Origin: an uncultured Bacteroidales bacterium | GTDB taxonomy: Bacteria > Bacteroidota > Bacteroidia > Bacteroidales > Paludibacteraceae | Reading direction: 5' to 3' | Assembly: GCA_902785605.1 (NCBI GenBank) | Contig: CACZZL010000004.1 | Coordinates: 42,676 to 106,675, forward strand | Length of the DNA: 64,000 nucleotides | Part shown: positions 43,170 to 51,161 of the stretch, piece after piece | Numbering within the stretch: position 1 is the first letter of the stretch | How the letters are laid out: each line of letters opens with the position of its first letter | Position numbers and translations under genes: made by a program | Notes under the pieces: generated by a model | What the model was told of the DNA's origin: nothing | Database searches by the model: none | Seen by the model: the letters and a program-made list of their open reading frames with translations, nothing else

Positions 43170-44522
43170 TTATTTCGAGTGGTCCGACTCTATGAGTTTG
43201 AGCAGTTGCTCTACAGCCTCTTCCTGCGGGATGTTTTTGAGGATGCACTCCTTACTGCGGTAGAGGGATATGCGGTCACGACCGGCACCTACGTAACCGT
43301 AGTCGGCATCGGCCATCTCACCCGGTCCGTTGACGATGCAACCCATGACGGCGATCTTGAGACCGGTCAGGTGCGCGGTTGCGGCTTTCACTTTGCGGAT
43401 CGTCTCTTCAAGGTCGAACATCGTACGTCCGCAACCCGGGCAGGAGATATACTCCGTTTTATATATACGCACGCGCGCGGCTTGCAGGATGTCCTTACTC
43501 AGGAAATTGAGTTTGGTCTCCGAGAAGTTCGGGTTGACGAGTGTCAGTTCGGTGGCTTTGTAGTCCCAGAGCAGTCGTCCGCATTCGGCAGCGGCTTGCA
43601 GGCAGAACTGTTCCCACTCGCTCTCCAGCGAAGTGTAGCGTATCTCGGCGCTGCCGCCTATGTTATCCAGCACTTCGGCCCGAACCGAACCGTCGTAACG
43701 GATCGAGTCTTCGTCTTCGAAATAGTCCACGAGGTCGCGTGCAACAGGTATCTCGTTCTCCGGTGCTTCGCTGAGGCTGACACGGATCGTGTCGCCGATG
43801 CCGTCTGCAAGCAGGGCACCGATGCCGACAGCGGACTTGATGCGTCCGTCTTCGCCTTCACCGGCCTCGGTCACACCGAGGTGGAGCGGGAAGGCCATGT
43901 GCTCGTGCTTCATGGTCTTGACGAGCAGACGCACGGTCTCGACCATCACGCGGGTGTTGGAGGCCTTGACGGAGATGACGATATCGTTGAAGTGTTGCTC
44001 TACGGCAATTCGGAGAAACTCCATGACGGAAGCGACCATTCCTTCAGGTGTGTCTCCGTATTTCTCCATCATACGCGGGGAGAGCGAGCCGTGGTTAACA
44101 CCGATACGAATCGCCGTCTCGTGCTCGCGGCAGATGTCGAGCAGGTGCACAAAACGCTCTTTAAGTTTGGTGGCATCCTTGCTGTAATTGCCCGGGTTGA
44201 TGCGAACGGCTTCCACCACTTCAGCGGCTGCATCGGCTACGTCTGCCTGAAAATGCACATCCGCTACGAGCGGCACGGCAGTCAGCACCTGCGCATGGAT
44301 CTCGCGCAGCGATTCGACCTCGCGCAGACCTTGCGTCGTGAAACGCAGCAGTTCGGTTCCGGCCTCAATACACCGGCGTGCCTGGTCCACGGAAGCGTCG
44401 ATATCATTCGTGGAGGTGTTCGCCATCGTCTGGATGCGAATGGGGTAGTCGGAACCTAAAAATATGTTCCCAACCCGAACATTTATGGTCTTTCTTCTGT
44501 TATAATCTAAATTTATTTGCAT
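43170..44522 (-). CDS. ispG: 4-hydroxy-3-methylbut-2-enyl diphosphate synthase, compact form
   Basis: This 450-residue 4Fe-4S enzyme makes HMBPP in the MEP pathway. It opens with VRVGNIFLGSDYPIRIQTMA, then VPLVADVHFQADVA and RINPGNY. The Fe-S ligands lie in SCPGCGRTMFDLEETI and IAVMGCIVNGPGEMADADYG. Bacteroidota usually carry a form of about 600 residues with an inserted domain, while E. coli has 372. Here the insert (between VSLSEAPENEIPVARDLVDY and YISCPGCG) is cut down to about 100 residues. All catalytic residues are present, so it should be active. Confidence 0.95.
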   Translation of the reverse strand: MQINLDYNRRKTINVRVGNIFLGSDYPIRIQTMANTSTNDIDASVDQARRCIEAGTELLRFTTQGLREVESLREIHAQVLTAVPLVADVHFQADVADAAAEVVEAVRINPGNYSKDATKLKERFVHLLDICREHETAIRIGVNHGSLSPRMMEKYGDTPEGMVASVMEFLRIAVEQHFNDIVISVKASNTRVMVETVRLLVKTMKHEHMAFPLHLGVTEAGEGEDGRIKSAVGIGALLADGIGDTIRVSLSEAPENEIPVARDLVDYFEDEDSIRYDGSVRAEVLDNIGGSAEIRYTSLESEWEQFCLQAAAECGRLLWDYKATELTLVNPNFSETKLNFLSKDILQAARVRIYKTEYISCPGCGRTMFDLEETIRKVKAATAHLTGLKIAVMGCIVNGPGEMADADYGYVGAGRDRISLYRSKECILKNIPQEEAVEQLLKLIESDHSK

Positions 44523-44547
44523 AAAAATGCATTTTTTTCAAAAAAAA

Positions 44548-44579
44548 TTTGGTCAATTCAAAAAATTGTAGTACCTTTG
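44548..44579 (+). promoter_or_regulatory. Promoter of tRNA-Lys
   Basis: TTTG (44548-44551), 20 bases, TACCTTTG (44572-44579), ending 25 bases before the tRNA. Confidence 0.85.
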
Positions 44580-44604
44580 CACCCGCTTTTGTAAAAAAGG
44601 CGTT

Positions 44605-44677
44605 GAATCAGTAGCTCAGCAGGTAGAGCACATCCCTTTTAAGGATGGGGTCCTGGGTTCGAGCCCCAGCTGGTTCA
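44605..44677 (+). tRNA. tRNA-Lys (anticodon TTT)
   Basis: A 73-base cloverleaf: acceptor GAATCAG with CTGGTTC, D-stem GCTC/GAGC, anticodon stem CATCC/GGATG with loop CTTTTAA (anticodon TTT), 5-base variable loop, T-stem CTGGG/CCCAG with TTCGAGC, discriminator A. The 3' CCA is not encoded. It is transcribed alone, between its own promoter and a terminator shared with leuS. Confidence 0.97.
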
Positions 44678-44680
44678 CAG

Positions 44681-44712
44681 AAGGGAGACGAGGCAACTCG
44701 CCTCCCTTTGTT
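44681..44712. terminator. Bidirectional terminator between tRNA-Lys and leuS
   Basis: AAGGGAG/CTCCCTT plus CGAG/CTCG form an 11-bp stem with one mismatch and a 4-base loop. TTTGTTTTT follows on the plus strand. Confidence 0.8.
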
Positions 44713-44713
44713 T

Positions 44714-47497
44714 TTACCCCATCACAATGTTAACGATTCGACCTGGCACAACGATGATCTTCTTGATCGCTGCACCGTTGAGGTACTTAGCGGTGTCTTC
44801 GTGTGCAAGGACGAGTTTCTCCACTTCCTCTTTCGGGGTGTCCTTCGGGCACTCGAAGGTGTAACGCACCTTACCGTTGAACTGAACCGGGTACTTCTGC
44901 GTGTCCTCGACGAGGTACGCTTCGTTGCACTCGGGCCAAGCCGCGTCAATGACAAAACTATTGTTGCCGCATTGATGCCACATCTCTTCTGCGATGTGCG
45001 GAGCGTACGGCGCCATGAGAACAGCTATCTGCTCGAGGACAGCGCGTTTGTTGCACTTGAGGGCACTCAGTTCGTTTTGCGCGATCATGAAGGCCGGGAT
45101 AGAGGTGTTGAACGAGAAGTTCTCGATATCCCACGTGATCTTCTTGATCAGTTTGTGCAGACTGCGCAATTCCTCTTTGGTCGGTTCGGCCTCTTCGATA
45201 TGCTCGTACATGTTCCACAGACGTTTGAGGAAACGGTGTACACCGTCGATTCCGTTGGTATCCCAGGGTTTGGACATCTCCAGCGGGCCGAGGAACATCT
45301 CATAGAGACGCAGCGTGTCGGCACCGAACTTAGCGATGACATCATCGGGGTTGACGACGTTGAACATGGACTTGGACATTTTCTCCACGGCCCAGCCGCA
45401 GATGTACTGCTTCGGTCCGGCGGTGTAACCCGTCAGTTCGGACGAGGTGCCGTCGGCGAAGACGAACTCGGCGTTCTTGAACTCCGGCATCCATGCCCGG
45501 AAAGCGTTGATGTCCAGCACGTCGTTGTTGACGATGTTGACGTTGACATGAATCGGCTGCACTTTGTCCTTGTACTCCGGATTCTCAATGAGGTTATACG
45601 ATATATAGAGGTTACCCGTTGCCCCTTCGCCGATGTAGCGATAGACGAAGTTGGAGCGACCTTGGATCATACCCTGGTTGATCAGTTTCTTGAACGGTTC
45701 GTCCTCGCATACATAACCGAGGTCGTAGAGGAACTTGTTCCAGAAACGGCTGTAGATGAGGTGTCCCGTGGCGTGCTCCGAACCGCCGAGATAGAGGTCC
45801 ACCTGGCGCCAGTAGTCATTGGCTTGTTTGGAGACGAGCGTCTGGTCGTTATGCGGATCCATGTAACGGAGGTAGTAAGCACTCGAACCGGCAAAGCCCG
45901 GCATGGTGCAGAGCTCTAACGGATAACCTTTGTATGTCCAGTCTTTGGCGTTACCCAACGGAGGACGACCGTCCGAAGTCGGTTTGAAGTCCGATACCTC
46001 GGGTAGTGTGATCGGCAGGTCTTGCTCATCGACCGTGTAGGGCATGCCGTCCTTGTAGTAGATGGGGAATGGCTCGCCCCAATAGCGCTGGCGGGAGAAG
46101 ATCGCGTCGCGCAGACGGTAGTTGACCTTAACCCGACCGATGCCCGTGTTGGTGATATACTCTTTCATCGCCTGAATAGCGTCCTTGACCTCCATGCCGT
46201 TGAGGAAACCGGAGTTGATCATCTTTCCTTCCTTGGCATCGAACGACTGCTCGGATACGTCTGCCCCTTCAATCAGCGGAATGATCGGCAGGTTGAAGTG
46301 ACGCGCGAAAGCGTAGTCGCGGCTGTCGTGTGCCGGAACCGCCATGATTGCACCGGTGCCATAGCCGGCCAGTACGTAGTCGGATATATAAATAGGTATC
46401 TCGCCCTGCGTGAGCGGGTTGATGGCATAGGAGCCGGTGAACACACCTGTCACCTTACGGTCGGCTATTCGCTCCCGCTCGGTGCGGTTCTTGCAACGTG
46501 CGAGGTAAGCGTCCACTTCCTCCTTGTGCTCCGGTGTCACCACCTTGGCCACATACTCGCTCTCGGGTGCCAGTACCATGAACGTCACACCAAACACGGT
46601 GTCTGCACGGGTGGTGAAGATGGTCATGGACAATTCTTCATTTTCCTTGGTACTTGGTACTTTGTCCCTTTGTACCTTAAATACCATCTCCGCACCTTCT
46701 GAACGACCGATCCAATTACGTTGCGTCTCCTTGAGGGAGTCGGTCCAGTCGAGTCGGTCGAGTCCTTCGAGCAGACGGCCGGCGTATGCGCTAACGCGCA
46801 GACACCACTGACGCATGACACGTTGCTCTACCGGGAAGCCACCACGGACGGAGAGTCCTTCGGACACCTCATCGTTCGCGAGCACCGTACCGAGAGCAGG
46901 GCACCAGTTCACTTTGGTGTCCGCCAGGTAGGCGATTCGGTAGTTCATGAGCCGCTCCTGCTGCTCTTTCTCGGAGAGCGTCGCCCACTTGGGGTCGTTC
47001 GCTTCCCATTCGGCGATCAGTTTGGAGATAGGCTGTGCCTTCTGGGTCTTGGGGTCGAAATAGGAGTTGAACATCTGCACGAACGCCCACTGGGTCCAGT
47101 GGTAGTACTTGGGATCGCAGGTACGGATCTCACGGCTCCAGTCGTAACAGAAACCGATCTTCTTGAGCTGCGATATGTAACGGTCGATGTTCTCAAAAGT
47201 GGTCTTCTCCGGGTGTTGTCCTGTCTGGATAGCGTACTGCTCAGCGGGCAGACCGTAGGAGTCAAAACCCATGGGGTGAAGGACGTTGAATCCTTTTTGC
47301 CGTTTGTAACGGCTGTAGATATCCGAGGCAATATAGCCCAGCGGGTGACCGACATGCAGACCTGCGCCCGAGGGGTAGGGGAACATATCCAACACGTAGT
47401 AGTGCGGCTTGTCGGATTCATTGGAGACGGTATAAACGCCGTTCTCATCCCACGCTTTTTGCCACTTTTTCTCAATGTCACTAAAGTTGTATTCCAT
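44714..47497 (-). CDS. leuS: Leucyl-tRNA synthetase
   Basis: This 927-residue class I synthetase charges tRNA-Leu. The start is set at [20 protein letters not shown]; eight upstream codons in frame reach into the promoter region. HIGH motif: [16 protein letters not shown]. The editing (CP1) domain has [20 protein letters not shown] and [20 protein letters not shown]. The KMSKS loop is [17 protein letters not shown]. In the editing domain, residues [16 protein letters not shown] replace a short turn of other LeuRS proteins; they are encoded by a repeat island (46645-46679). Promoter at 47519-47550. Confidence 0.97.
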   Translation of the reverse strand: MEYNFSDIEKKWQKAWDENGVYTVSNESDKPHYYVLDMFPYPSGAGLHVGHPLGYIASDIYSRYKRQKGFNVLHPMGFDSYGLPAEQYAIQTGQHPEKTTFENIDRYISQLKKIGFCYDWSREIRTCDPKYYHWTQWAFVQMFNSYFDPKTQKAQPISKLIAEWEANDPKWATLSEKEQQERLMNYRIAYLADTKVNWCPALGTVLANDEVSEGLSVRGGFPVEQRVMRQWCLRVSAYAGRLLEGLDRLDWTDSLKETQRNWIGRSEGAEMVFKVQRDKVPSTKENEELSMTIFTTRADTVFGVTFMVLAPESEYVAKVVTPEHKEEVDAYLARCKNRTERERIADRKVTGVFTGSYAINPLTQGEIPIYISDYVLAGYGTGAIMAVPAHDSRDYAFARHFNLPIIPLIEGADVSEQSFDAKEGKMINSGFLNGMEVKDAIQAMKEYITNTGIGRVKVNYRLRDAIFSRQRYWGEPFPIYYKDGMPYTVDEQDLPITLPEVSDFKPTSDGRPPLGNAKDWTYKGYPLELCTMPGFAGSSAYYLRYMDPHNDQTLVSKQANDYWRQVDLYLGGSEHATGHLIYSRFWNKFLYDLGYVCEDEPFKKLINQGMIQGRSNFVYRYIGEGATGNLYISYNLIENPEYKDKVQPIHVNVNIVNNDVLDINAFRAWMPEFKNAEFVFADGTSSELTGYTAGPKQYICGWAVEKMSKSMFNVVNPDDVIAKFGADTLRLYEMFLGPLEMSKPWDTNGIDGVHRFLKRLWNMYEHIEEAEPTKEELRSLHKLIKKITWDIENFSFNTSIPAFMIAQNELSALKCNKRAVLEQIAVLMAPYAPHIAEEMWHQCGNNSFVIDAAWPECNEAYLVEDTQKYPVQFNGKVRYTFECPKDTPKEEVEKLVLAHEDTAKYLNGAAIKKIIVVPGRIVNIVMG
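46645..46679. repeat. GGTACTT/TTTGTCC island inside leuS
   Basis: Units of 7-8 bases (TTGGTAC, TTGGTAC, TTTGTCCC, TTTGTACC) in the editing-domain coding region. Related to the TTTGTAC units in dxs and in the signal peptides at 59283, 61071 and 62467. Confidence 0.85.
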
Positions 47498-47518
47498 ACT
47501 TAAAAACAAATTTGCGTG

Positions 47519-47550
47519 CAAATTTACTACTTTTTTTTGAATTATGCAAG
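47519..47550 (-). promoter_or_regulatory. Promoter of leuS
   Basis: On the minus strand: CTTG (47550-47547), 20 bases, TAAATTTG (47526-47519). Leader of about 15 bases. Confidence 0.85.
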
Positions 47551-47597
47551 GGTTTGTATATTTTTATACAAAATTTGCACTTTTTGAAGTGTGAAAA

Positions 47598-47629
47598 TTT
47601 GCATATATGAAATTTTTTTTGTACCTTTG
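47598..47629 (+). promoter_or_regulatory. Orphan forward promoter
   Basis: TTTG (47598-47601), 20 bases, TACCTTTG (47622-47629), with the extended TTTGCATAT form. No annotated gene lies downstream on this strand except a 33-codon frame and a hairpin. Confidence 0.8.
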
Positions 47630-47635
47630 TCGTCG

Positions 47636-47799
47636 GATTTGGAGATTGAATTAAAATTCTTTGGAGCACATTATAATTATGTACCAATAGAGTAAGGATG
47701 TTGGATGGAGAACCCATTGAGGACCCATTCAGCATCCTTTCAGCATCCATTGAGCATCCATTGCAATCAGGTTGCAACCCCGAGGCGTATTGGGAATGA
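47636..47799 (+). ncRNA. Candidate small RNA or 33-residue peptide gene
   Basis: The stretch follows a consensus promoter. GGATGTTGGATGG (47696-47708) pairs with CCATTCAGCATCC (47725-47737) over 13 positions, two of them G-U, so the plus strand is the likely RNA. An ATG at 47698 opens a 33-codon frame (MLDGEPIEDPFSILSASIEH, ending NPEAYWE, stop 47797-47799). The downstream half is an array of 11-mers. The hairpin at 47813-47842 could end the transcript. Whether it is translated is open. Confidence 0.4.
47712..47766 (+). repeat. Five 11-mers of the ATCCATTGAGC type
   Basis: Units start at 47712, 47723, 47734, 47745 and 47756: ACCCATTGAGG, ACCCATTCAGC, ATCCTTTCAGC, ATCCATTGAGC, ATCCATTGCAA. 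Confidence 0.85.
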
Positions 47800-47803
47800 A
47801 GAG

Positions 47804-47842
47804 GAAAAAACAAAAGCAAGTGGCAGAGATGTCACTTGCTTT
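47804..47842 (-). terminator. Terminator of the 47851 gene
   Basis: AAAGCAAGTG and CACTTGCTTT form a 10-bp stem with a 10-base loop. TTTTGTTTTTT follows on the minus strand, 9 bases after the stop codon. Confidence 0.8.
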
Positions 47843-47850
47843 GAATATTA

Positions 47851-48543
47851 TTAGAAGTTTACTGTAGTTCCTACGCCATTACCCGTATAATTAACTTTCA
47901 TGTCTGCGATTCGCCTTCCATGAACAATAAGTGGGATACTTATGATTGTAAGAGACGCTCCAACACCAAAAAGATAATAACTGGCTTCCACACAATTGGC
48001 TTTTTGCTCAATATTTGATGTTGTAACATTCACATTTCCAGCAACACAAGTGGCTATTCCTGCCACAAAGCAAGGGAGACCAATGCCTAATGCGACACCT
48101 CCTGTAGATAGAAAGGCTCTACCAATTACCTCATTGGGATTAGAAGGAAGCGTTGATTGCGGTTTTGCAGATTTTTCGGAGAGTACACGTTGCCAAAAAT
48201 CTGTGGACACTTCTTTGGTGGAATCATTAGCTAGACTAACTGTCAATTCTTGTTGTTTCTGATTAACATATTGGTTCACAGTACTTTCATCCAATATGAA
48301 TTGTCCATCTGTTGAGAAATAGCGTCCAACACCTTCAATCTCAAAACTATTAACATCCTTCGGTTTTAGTTTTCTCGAATATTTGATAAACGCATCAGGT
48401 TCAACAACCAATAATGATTCATTATATGATATTAACTCTCCATTTATCTCTGTTCCGTCTTTCAAAAGGACTTTCACGTTTTCTGCATTTATATGTGCAG
48501 ATGTGACAAGAATTTCCACTAAAATGAATAAGAATCTTTTCAT
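47851..48543 (-). CDS. Secreted protein with C-terminal membrane hairpin, unknown function
   Basis: This 230-residue protein has a signal peptide (FLFILVEILVTSAHINAEN). A small beta domain follows (VKVLLKDGTEINGELISYNE, residues 23-75), like domains that sense or tether at the envelope. Then comes a polar linker. Two Gly/Ala-rich hydrophobic segments near residues 147-170 and 190-210 (FLSTGGVALGIGLPCFVAGI and YYLFGVGASLTIISIPLIVH) end the protein. The gene is AT-rich compared with the housekeeping genes around it. I do not recognise the family. It follows a lipoprotein gene after 5 bases, and both may form one operon of recent origin. Confidence 0.65.
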   Translation of the reverse strand: MKRFLFILVEILVTSAHINAENVKVLLKDGTEINGELISYNESLLVVEPDAFIKYSRKLKPKDVNSFEIEGVGRYFSTDGQFILDESTVNQYVNQKQQELTVSLANDSTKEVSTDFWQRVLSEKSAKPQSTLPSNPNEVIGRAFLSTGGVALGIGLPCFVAGIATCVAGNVNVTTSNIEQKANCVEASYYLFGVGASLTIISIPLIVHGRRIADMKVNYTGNGVGTTVNF

Positions 48544-48548
48544 ACCAA

Positions 48549-49010
48549 TTATTGTTTATTTGCTGTGATAATTTGACTTCCTTCTATTGTTCCCGAATAA
48601 CCTCCTCCGGAAACGGTACCTGTAAGTTCTACGTTAATAGTTATAGAGCCATTTATTAACTGAGCCGGTGCATAAATAGCTCTCATTACTATTGTTATAC
48701 CATCTTTTGTTTCTGTTTGCGATTCAGGATCCAATTTTAATACATCGTGTTCAACTACTCCTTTCCCAGAAATTTCATCACCAGTAATTTTTACGCGATT
48801 GCCGCTCCCGTCTTTTTTTATCTGCATTATTCCTCCTTGTCCTAAAGGAACATTTATATTTTGTCCAGCAAAATGCATTACATAATTTCCAGTCATGGTA
48901 TATGAATACGTGCCGAGCAGTAAATCTCGCGAATCAGGTCCCGATGATTCACATGAGGTAATGGTAAAAAGACCCATAATCAAAGAAACATAAAATAATA
49001 ATTTTCTCAT
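48549..49010 (-). CDS. Small AT-rich lipoprotein, unknown function
   Basis: This 153-residue protein has lipobox LFTITSCESS (Cys 20). The mature part reads as a single beta-barrel or sandwich (LLLGTYSYTMTGNYVMHFAG, then GITIVMRAIYAPAQLINGSI and GTVSGGGYSGTIEGSQIITA), reminiscent of calycin-like lipoproteins of Bacteroidales. No catalytic residues stand out. The base composition is AT-rich like its neighbour at 47851, 5 bases downstream. A long imperfect hairpin lies 100 bases upstream of its start. Confidence 0.65.
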   Translation of the reverse strand: MRKLLFYVSLIMGLFTITSCESSGPDSRDLLLGTYSYTMTGNYVMHFAGQNINVPLGQGGIMQIKKDGSGNRVKITGDEISGKGVVEHDVLKLDPESQTETKDGITIVMRAIYAPAQLINGSITINVELTGTVSGGGYSGTIEGSQIITANKQ

Positions 49011-49109
49011 AATTTATTTCGCTCACTTATATCCCATCGAGTATCGGTTTTAATTTGTTTATATCGTTTTTGATAAGAATATACAAAAAGCGTGAAACTT
49101 TTTCGTTTT

Positions 49110-49234
49110 TTGGTCATACAGGATTCTGGACTACCTACAAGTACCAATTATCGAACAAAGCTCACGCCTCTCGTGAGCATCGTGCTTTGTTCTTGTACTT
49201 GTGTCAATTGAAGTGTCCAGTTTCGTATGACCAA
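49110..49234. other. Long imperfect hairpin (125 bases)
   Basis: Nested inverted repeats: TTGGTCATAC with GTATGACCAA (10), CTGGAC with GTCCAG (6), ACAAGTAC with GTACTTGT (8), GAACAAA with TTTGTTC (7), and GCTCACG with CGTGAGC (7) around a CCTCT loop. Asymmetric internal loops separate the helices. It occupies part of the 427-base gap before the STAS gene. There is no coding sequence in it. A MITE, leader RNA or other folded RNA is possible. Confidence 0.7.
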
Positions 49235-49317
49235 GAATCGCGCAATGCTATATTATTTATGTATGTTGTTTGTCTGTTGTTTTATGCCATAGGCTGATTT
49301 TGTTTGTTTTATATTTG

Positions 49318-49384
49318 TCTTTCTCCTTTCCCAGAATGCTCGGAAGCATTGTCTCGGAGAGGGACGATTGTTTTATTTTGCCAT
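49318..49384. repeat. Structured repeat element, copy A
   Basis: About 65 bases similar to copy B at 50528-50592. Core hairpin AATGCT-CGGA-AGCATT. Copy B has GTGCT-CGGA-AGCAC, a compensating A-T to G-C change. Outer arms TCCTTTCCC and GGAGAGGGA can pair as well. On the minus strand both copies carry ATGGCnAAATAA before the structure. Confidence 0.7.
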
Positions 49385-49437
49385 CAGTTGGTGTTGGACA
49401 CTGCCGATGTGTTCATCATTTCATATAGATCGGGATC

Positions 49438-49728
49438 TTATGCCGTTACAAGATGTCGTCTTTGGAGCGCTGTTAAAACACTTTCTGACGCGATAGGATT
49501 TAAGCCTCGAAAAGTAGTGCGGCTTTTCAATTCGGAGAGTGGCATCGTAAGCAATAGTTTGGCAATGCACTCATCGGCAAACGAATTGCTCACCACGTTT
49601 ACACCTGTAAAATCAAGCACAATGCGCTCGTCTTGTTCCAATAACGGCATCAACTGCTCGCGCACACGTTTCCCTAAAGGACGCGTGCCGAGATTTTCTC
49701 CATATTCTCTAAAACTGAATGTTACCAT
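49438..49728 (-). CDS. STAS-like (DUF4325-type) protein
   Basis: This 96-residue protein has a compact alpha/beta pattern: REYGENLGTRPLGKRVREQL, then IVLDFTGVNVVSNSFADECI and a C-terminal helix. DERIVLDFTGVNVVSNSFAD is the STAS-like strand-turn-helix seen in DUF4325 proteins, which usually sit beside GHKL ATPases, as here. The pair resembles an anti-sigma-factor/antagonist or partner-switch module, though the Ser usually phosphorylated cannot be picked with confidence. The start overlaps the ATPase stop by 7 bases. Confidence 0.8.
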   Translation of the reverse strand: MVTFSFREYGENLGTRPLGKRVREQLMPLLEQDERIVLDFTGVNVVSNSFADECIAKLLLTMPLSELKSRTTFRGLNPIASESVLTALQRRHLVTA

Positions 49729-50375
49729 AATTGCTCTAATTCGTTATCATCTAAAAATGCTTCTCTATATTGCGCAGCTACATCTGTGCGGTTTGCTACC
49801 ACTTCTGCCGGATTGATCTCCTTATCGGTCTGCAACTGCATATAGACGATAGTTCCCTGCCAAGGCTCAGTTTCTTTAGTGGTTATCTTTCCGTTCTTCA
49901 CCTGCATTGCATGATTTCCGGAACGGACTTCAAACAACAAACCGGCTTGATTATTTAGCAAAGATGTAGAGAAAAGACCAAATCCCATTCCCTTACCATC
50001 TGTAATTGTATCTTCTATACAGATTTTCAAAGCCTCTGGTTCTGAGATATGTTTATATTTTTCATTCTCAGAAAGCGAAGCTTGTACACCTATTCCGTCA
50101 TCTGCTATCAAGAAACTAAGGATATGATTTGTCGGATTGTATTGTGTAATAACTGTTCCAAGTTCCTTGCCGGAATGTGTCAGCACATTGTCCAATATCT
50201 CATAAAAGCAATAACTCATTGCCTCCAACACCGTGGTCTCAATGTCTAAATGCTGTGTCAATACACTCACGACACGATGGTAAACATCGTAAATGTTTTT
50301 CTCGTCAAACACATCAATCGTGACATCATTCTCAGATGTGGAAAAGTATTGTTTTATGAGCGTTGATAAGTTCAT
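49722..50375 (-). CDS. GHKL-type ATP-binding protein (partner of STAS-like protein)
   Basis: This 217-residue protein carries the HATPase_c boxes: N box EAMSYCFYEILDNVLTHSGK, G1 FLIADDGIGVQ and G2 DGKGMGFGLFSTSLLNNQAG. There is no dimerisation domain with phosphorylatable His, so it is not a classical histidine kinase. It is closer to anti-sigma-type or stand-alone GHKL proteins. The start is ATG 50375, 22 bases after the expected transcription start; a TTG upstream would leave almost no leader. The STAS-like gene overlaps its end. The pair is flanked on both sides by one structured repeat element. The target is unknown. Confidence 0.8.
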   Translation of the reverse strand: MNLSTLIKQYFSTSENDVTIDVFDEKNIYDVYHRVVSVLTQHLDIETTVLEAMSYCFYEILDNVLTHSGKELGTVITQYNPTNHILSFLIADDGIGVQASLSENEKYKHISEPEALKICIEDTITDGKGMGFGLFSTSLLNNQAGLLFEVRSGNHAMQVKNGKITTKETEPWQGTIVYMQLQTDKEINPAEVVANRTDVAAQYREAFLDDNELEQLW

Positions 50376-50403
50376 TTTTGTTAGTCTTTGCAACTTTCGG
50401 CTG

Positions 50404-50435
50404 CAAAGTTACAACTTTTTTCTGACATATGCAAG
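50404..50435 (-). promoter_or_regulatory. Promoter of the GHKL ATPase-STAS pair
   Basis: On the minus strand: CTTG (50435-50432), 20 bases, TAACTTTG (50411-50404). Confidence 0.85.
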
Positions 50436-50494
50436 AATTTGGGCAGGAAAATGCAAATTCATTTGTATTTTGTGCCGCAAAGCCTTGTTATTTG

Positions 50495-50526
50495 CAAAAA
50501 AAATCTGCACTTTTGATGCAGATTTT
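50495..50526 (-). terminator. Terminator behind element B
   Basis: AAAATCTGCA and TGCAGATTTT form a perfect 10-bp stem with a 7-base loop. Eight T follow on the minus strand. It would end a minus-strand transcript containing element B. Confidence 0.8.
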
Positions 50527-50527
50527 C

Positions 50528-50592
50528 TCTTTCTCCTTCCCCTGAGTGCTCGGAAGCACCGCTCGGAGAGGGACGTTTCCTTATTTCGCCAT
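50528..50592. repeat. Structured repeat element, copy B
   Basis: Partner of copy A at 49318-49384, with GTGCT-CGGA-AGCAC at 50546-50559. It lies directly before a terminator on the minus strand. The rest of the 385-base gap (50394-50778) holds a promoter, this terminator and a 12-mer array, but no gene. Confidence 0.7.
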
Positions 50593-50718
50593 AAGCGGGA
50601 TTTTGTTATTTTACATGTTTTAGTTATCCTCTTGTTGAACTAACGCAAATTTTGCGACAACTGGATTCTAATTTCTCCCTAATGTGCAATTTTTGCACTT
50701 TGAAAATGTATTATTTGT

Positions 50719-50754
50719 ACTTGTTCGGGTACTTGTTCGGGTGCTTGTTCGGGT
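50719..50754 (+). repeat. Three 12-mers ACTTGTTCGGGT
   Basis: Units at 50719, 50731 and 50743 (third starts with G). A fourth exact copy lies at 51111-51122 on the other side of the small winged-helix-like gene. Confidence 0.9.
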
Positions 50755-50778
50755 TTTACACTGGGTATTACTATACAT

Positions 50779-51099
50779 TTAATATACCAACTCCCAATAA
50801 TCTTGTCCGCGATAATTATTGCGTTCAAGGAACCTGTCTTTAATCAAGGTCGCTATGAGCGATTTTACCTCTGCTTCCGACTTGCCCAGACGGATAGCTA
50901 TCTGTTTTTCCGTTTCGGTATCATATTGCCGAACTGTGCGTAAGATAGCTATCTCGTCCTTATTACATTTTCTCCTCTTGCGTTCTGCGCTTTCAGGAAT
51001 AATGTCGTATGTGCAAGCGAATCCACCTATTTCCTTTTGGCGGATATATTCCTCATAATTGGGAATATACCGATTCTCTATGTCGTTTGTCTTTGCCAT
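50779..51099 (-). CDS. Small winged-helix-like protein, unknown function
   Basis: This 106-residue protein is basic in the middle (ESAERKRRKCNKDEIAILRT) and ends with a likely winged helix: ETEKQIAIRLGKSEAEVKSL, then IATLIKDRFLERNNYRGQDY. That pattern (helix-turn-helix followed by a two-strand wing) suggests DNA binding. There is no signal peptide. Copies of the 12-mer ACTTGTTCGGGT lie 12 bases upstream of the start and, as a tandem triplet, 25 bases downstream of the stop. They could be its own operator, which is inference. I do not recognise the family. Confidence 0.65.
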   Translation of the reverse strand: MAKTNDIENRYIPNYEEYIRQKEIGGFACTYDIIPESAERKRRKCNKDEIAILRTVRQYDTETEKQIAIRLGKSEAEVKSLIATLIKDRFLERNNYRGQDYWELVY

Positions 51100-51110
51100 A
51101 AAAATCCTGA

Positions 51111-51160
51111 ACTTGTTCGGGTAATTTCAACTGGTTACAATTTGTTACCGTTTCGTTACC
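51111..51160. repeat. 12-mer copy and GTTACC 11-mers upstream of the small HTH gene
   Basis: 51111-51122 is ACTTGTTCGGGT. Then AATTTGTTACC and GTTTCGTTACC (11-mers) run up to the tkt stop codon. Confidence 0.75.
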
Positions 51161-51161
51161 T

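Noticed and set aside
43179-44459. 426-codon plus-strand frame opposite ispG
   Set aside because: Shadow of ispG with His/Val-rich composition and no start signals.
44645-45919. 424-codon plus-strand frame over tRNA-Lys and leuS
   Set aside because: It begins inside the tRNA and runs antisense to leuS.
49110-49234. Retron msr-msd RNA
   Set aside because: The folded stem is suggestive, but there is no reverse transcriptase gene in the window and no typical branching-G context could be fixed.
49318-50592. Elements A and B as remains of a protein-coding gene
   Set aside because: Weak similarity in one frame (LPS followed by GKEK) is broken by indels, whereas pairing is conserved with a compensating change.
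50719-50754. Short CRISPR or phase-variation tract
   Set aside because: Only three units with no spacers; a 12-base period would not change the reading frame of a gene, and no gene reads through it.
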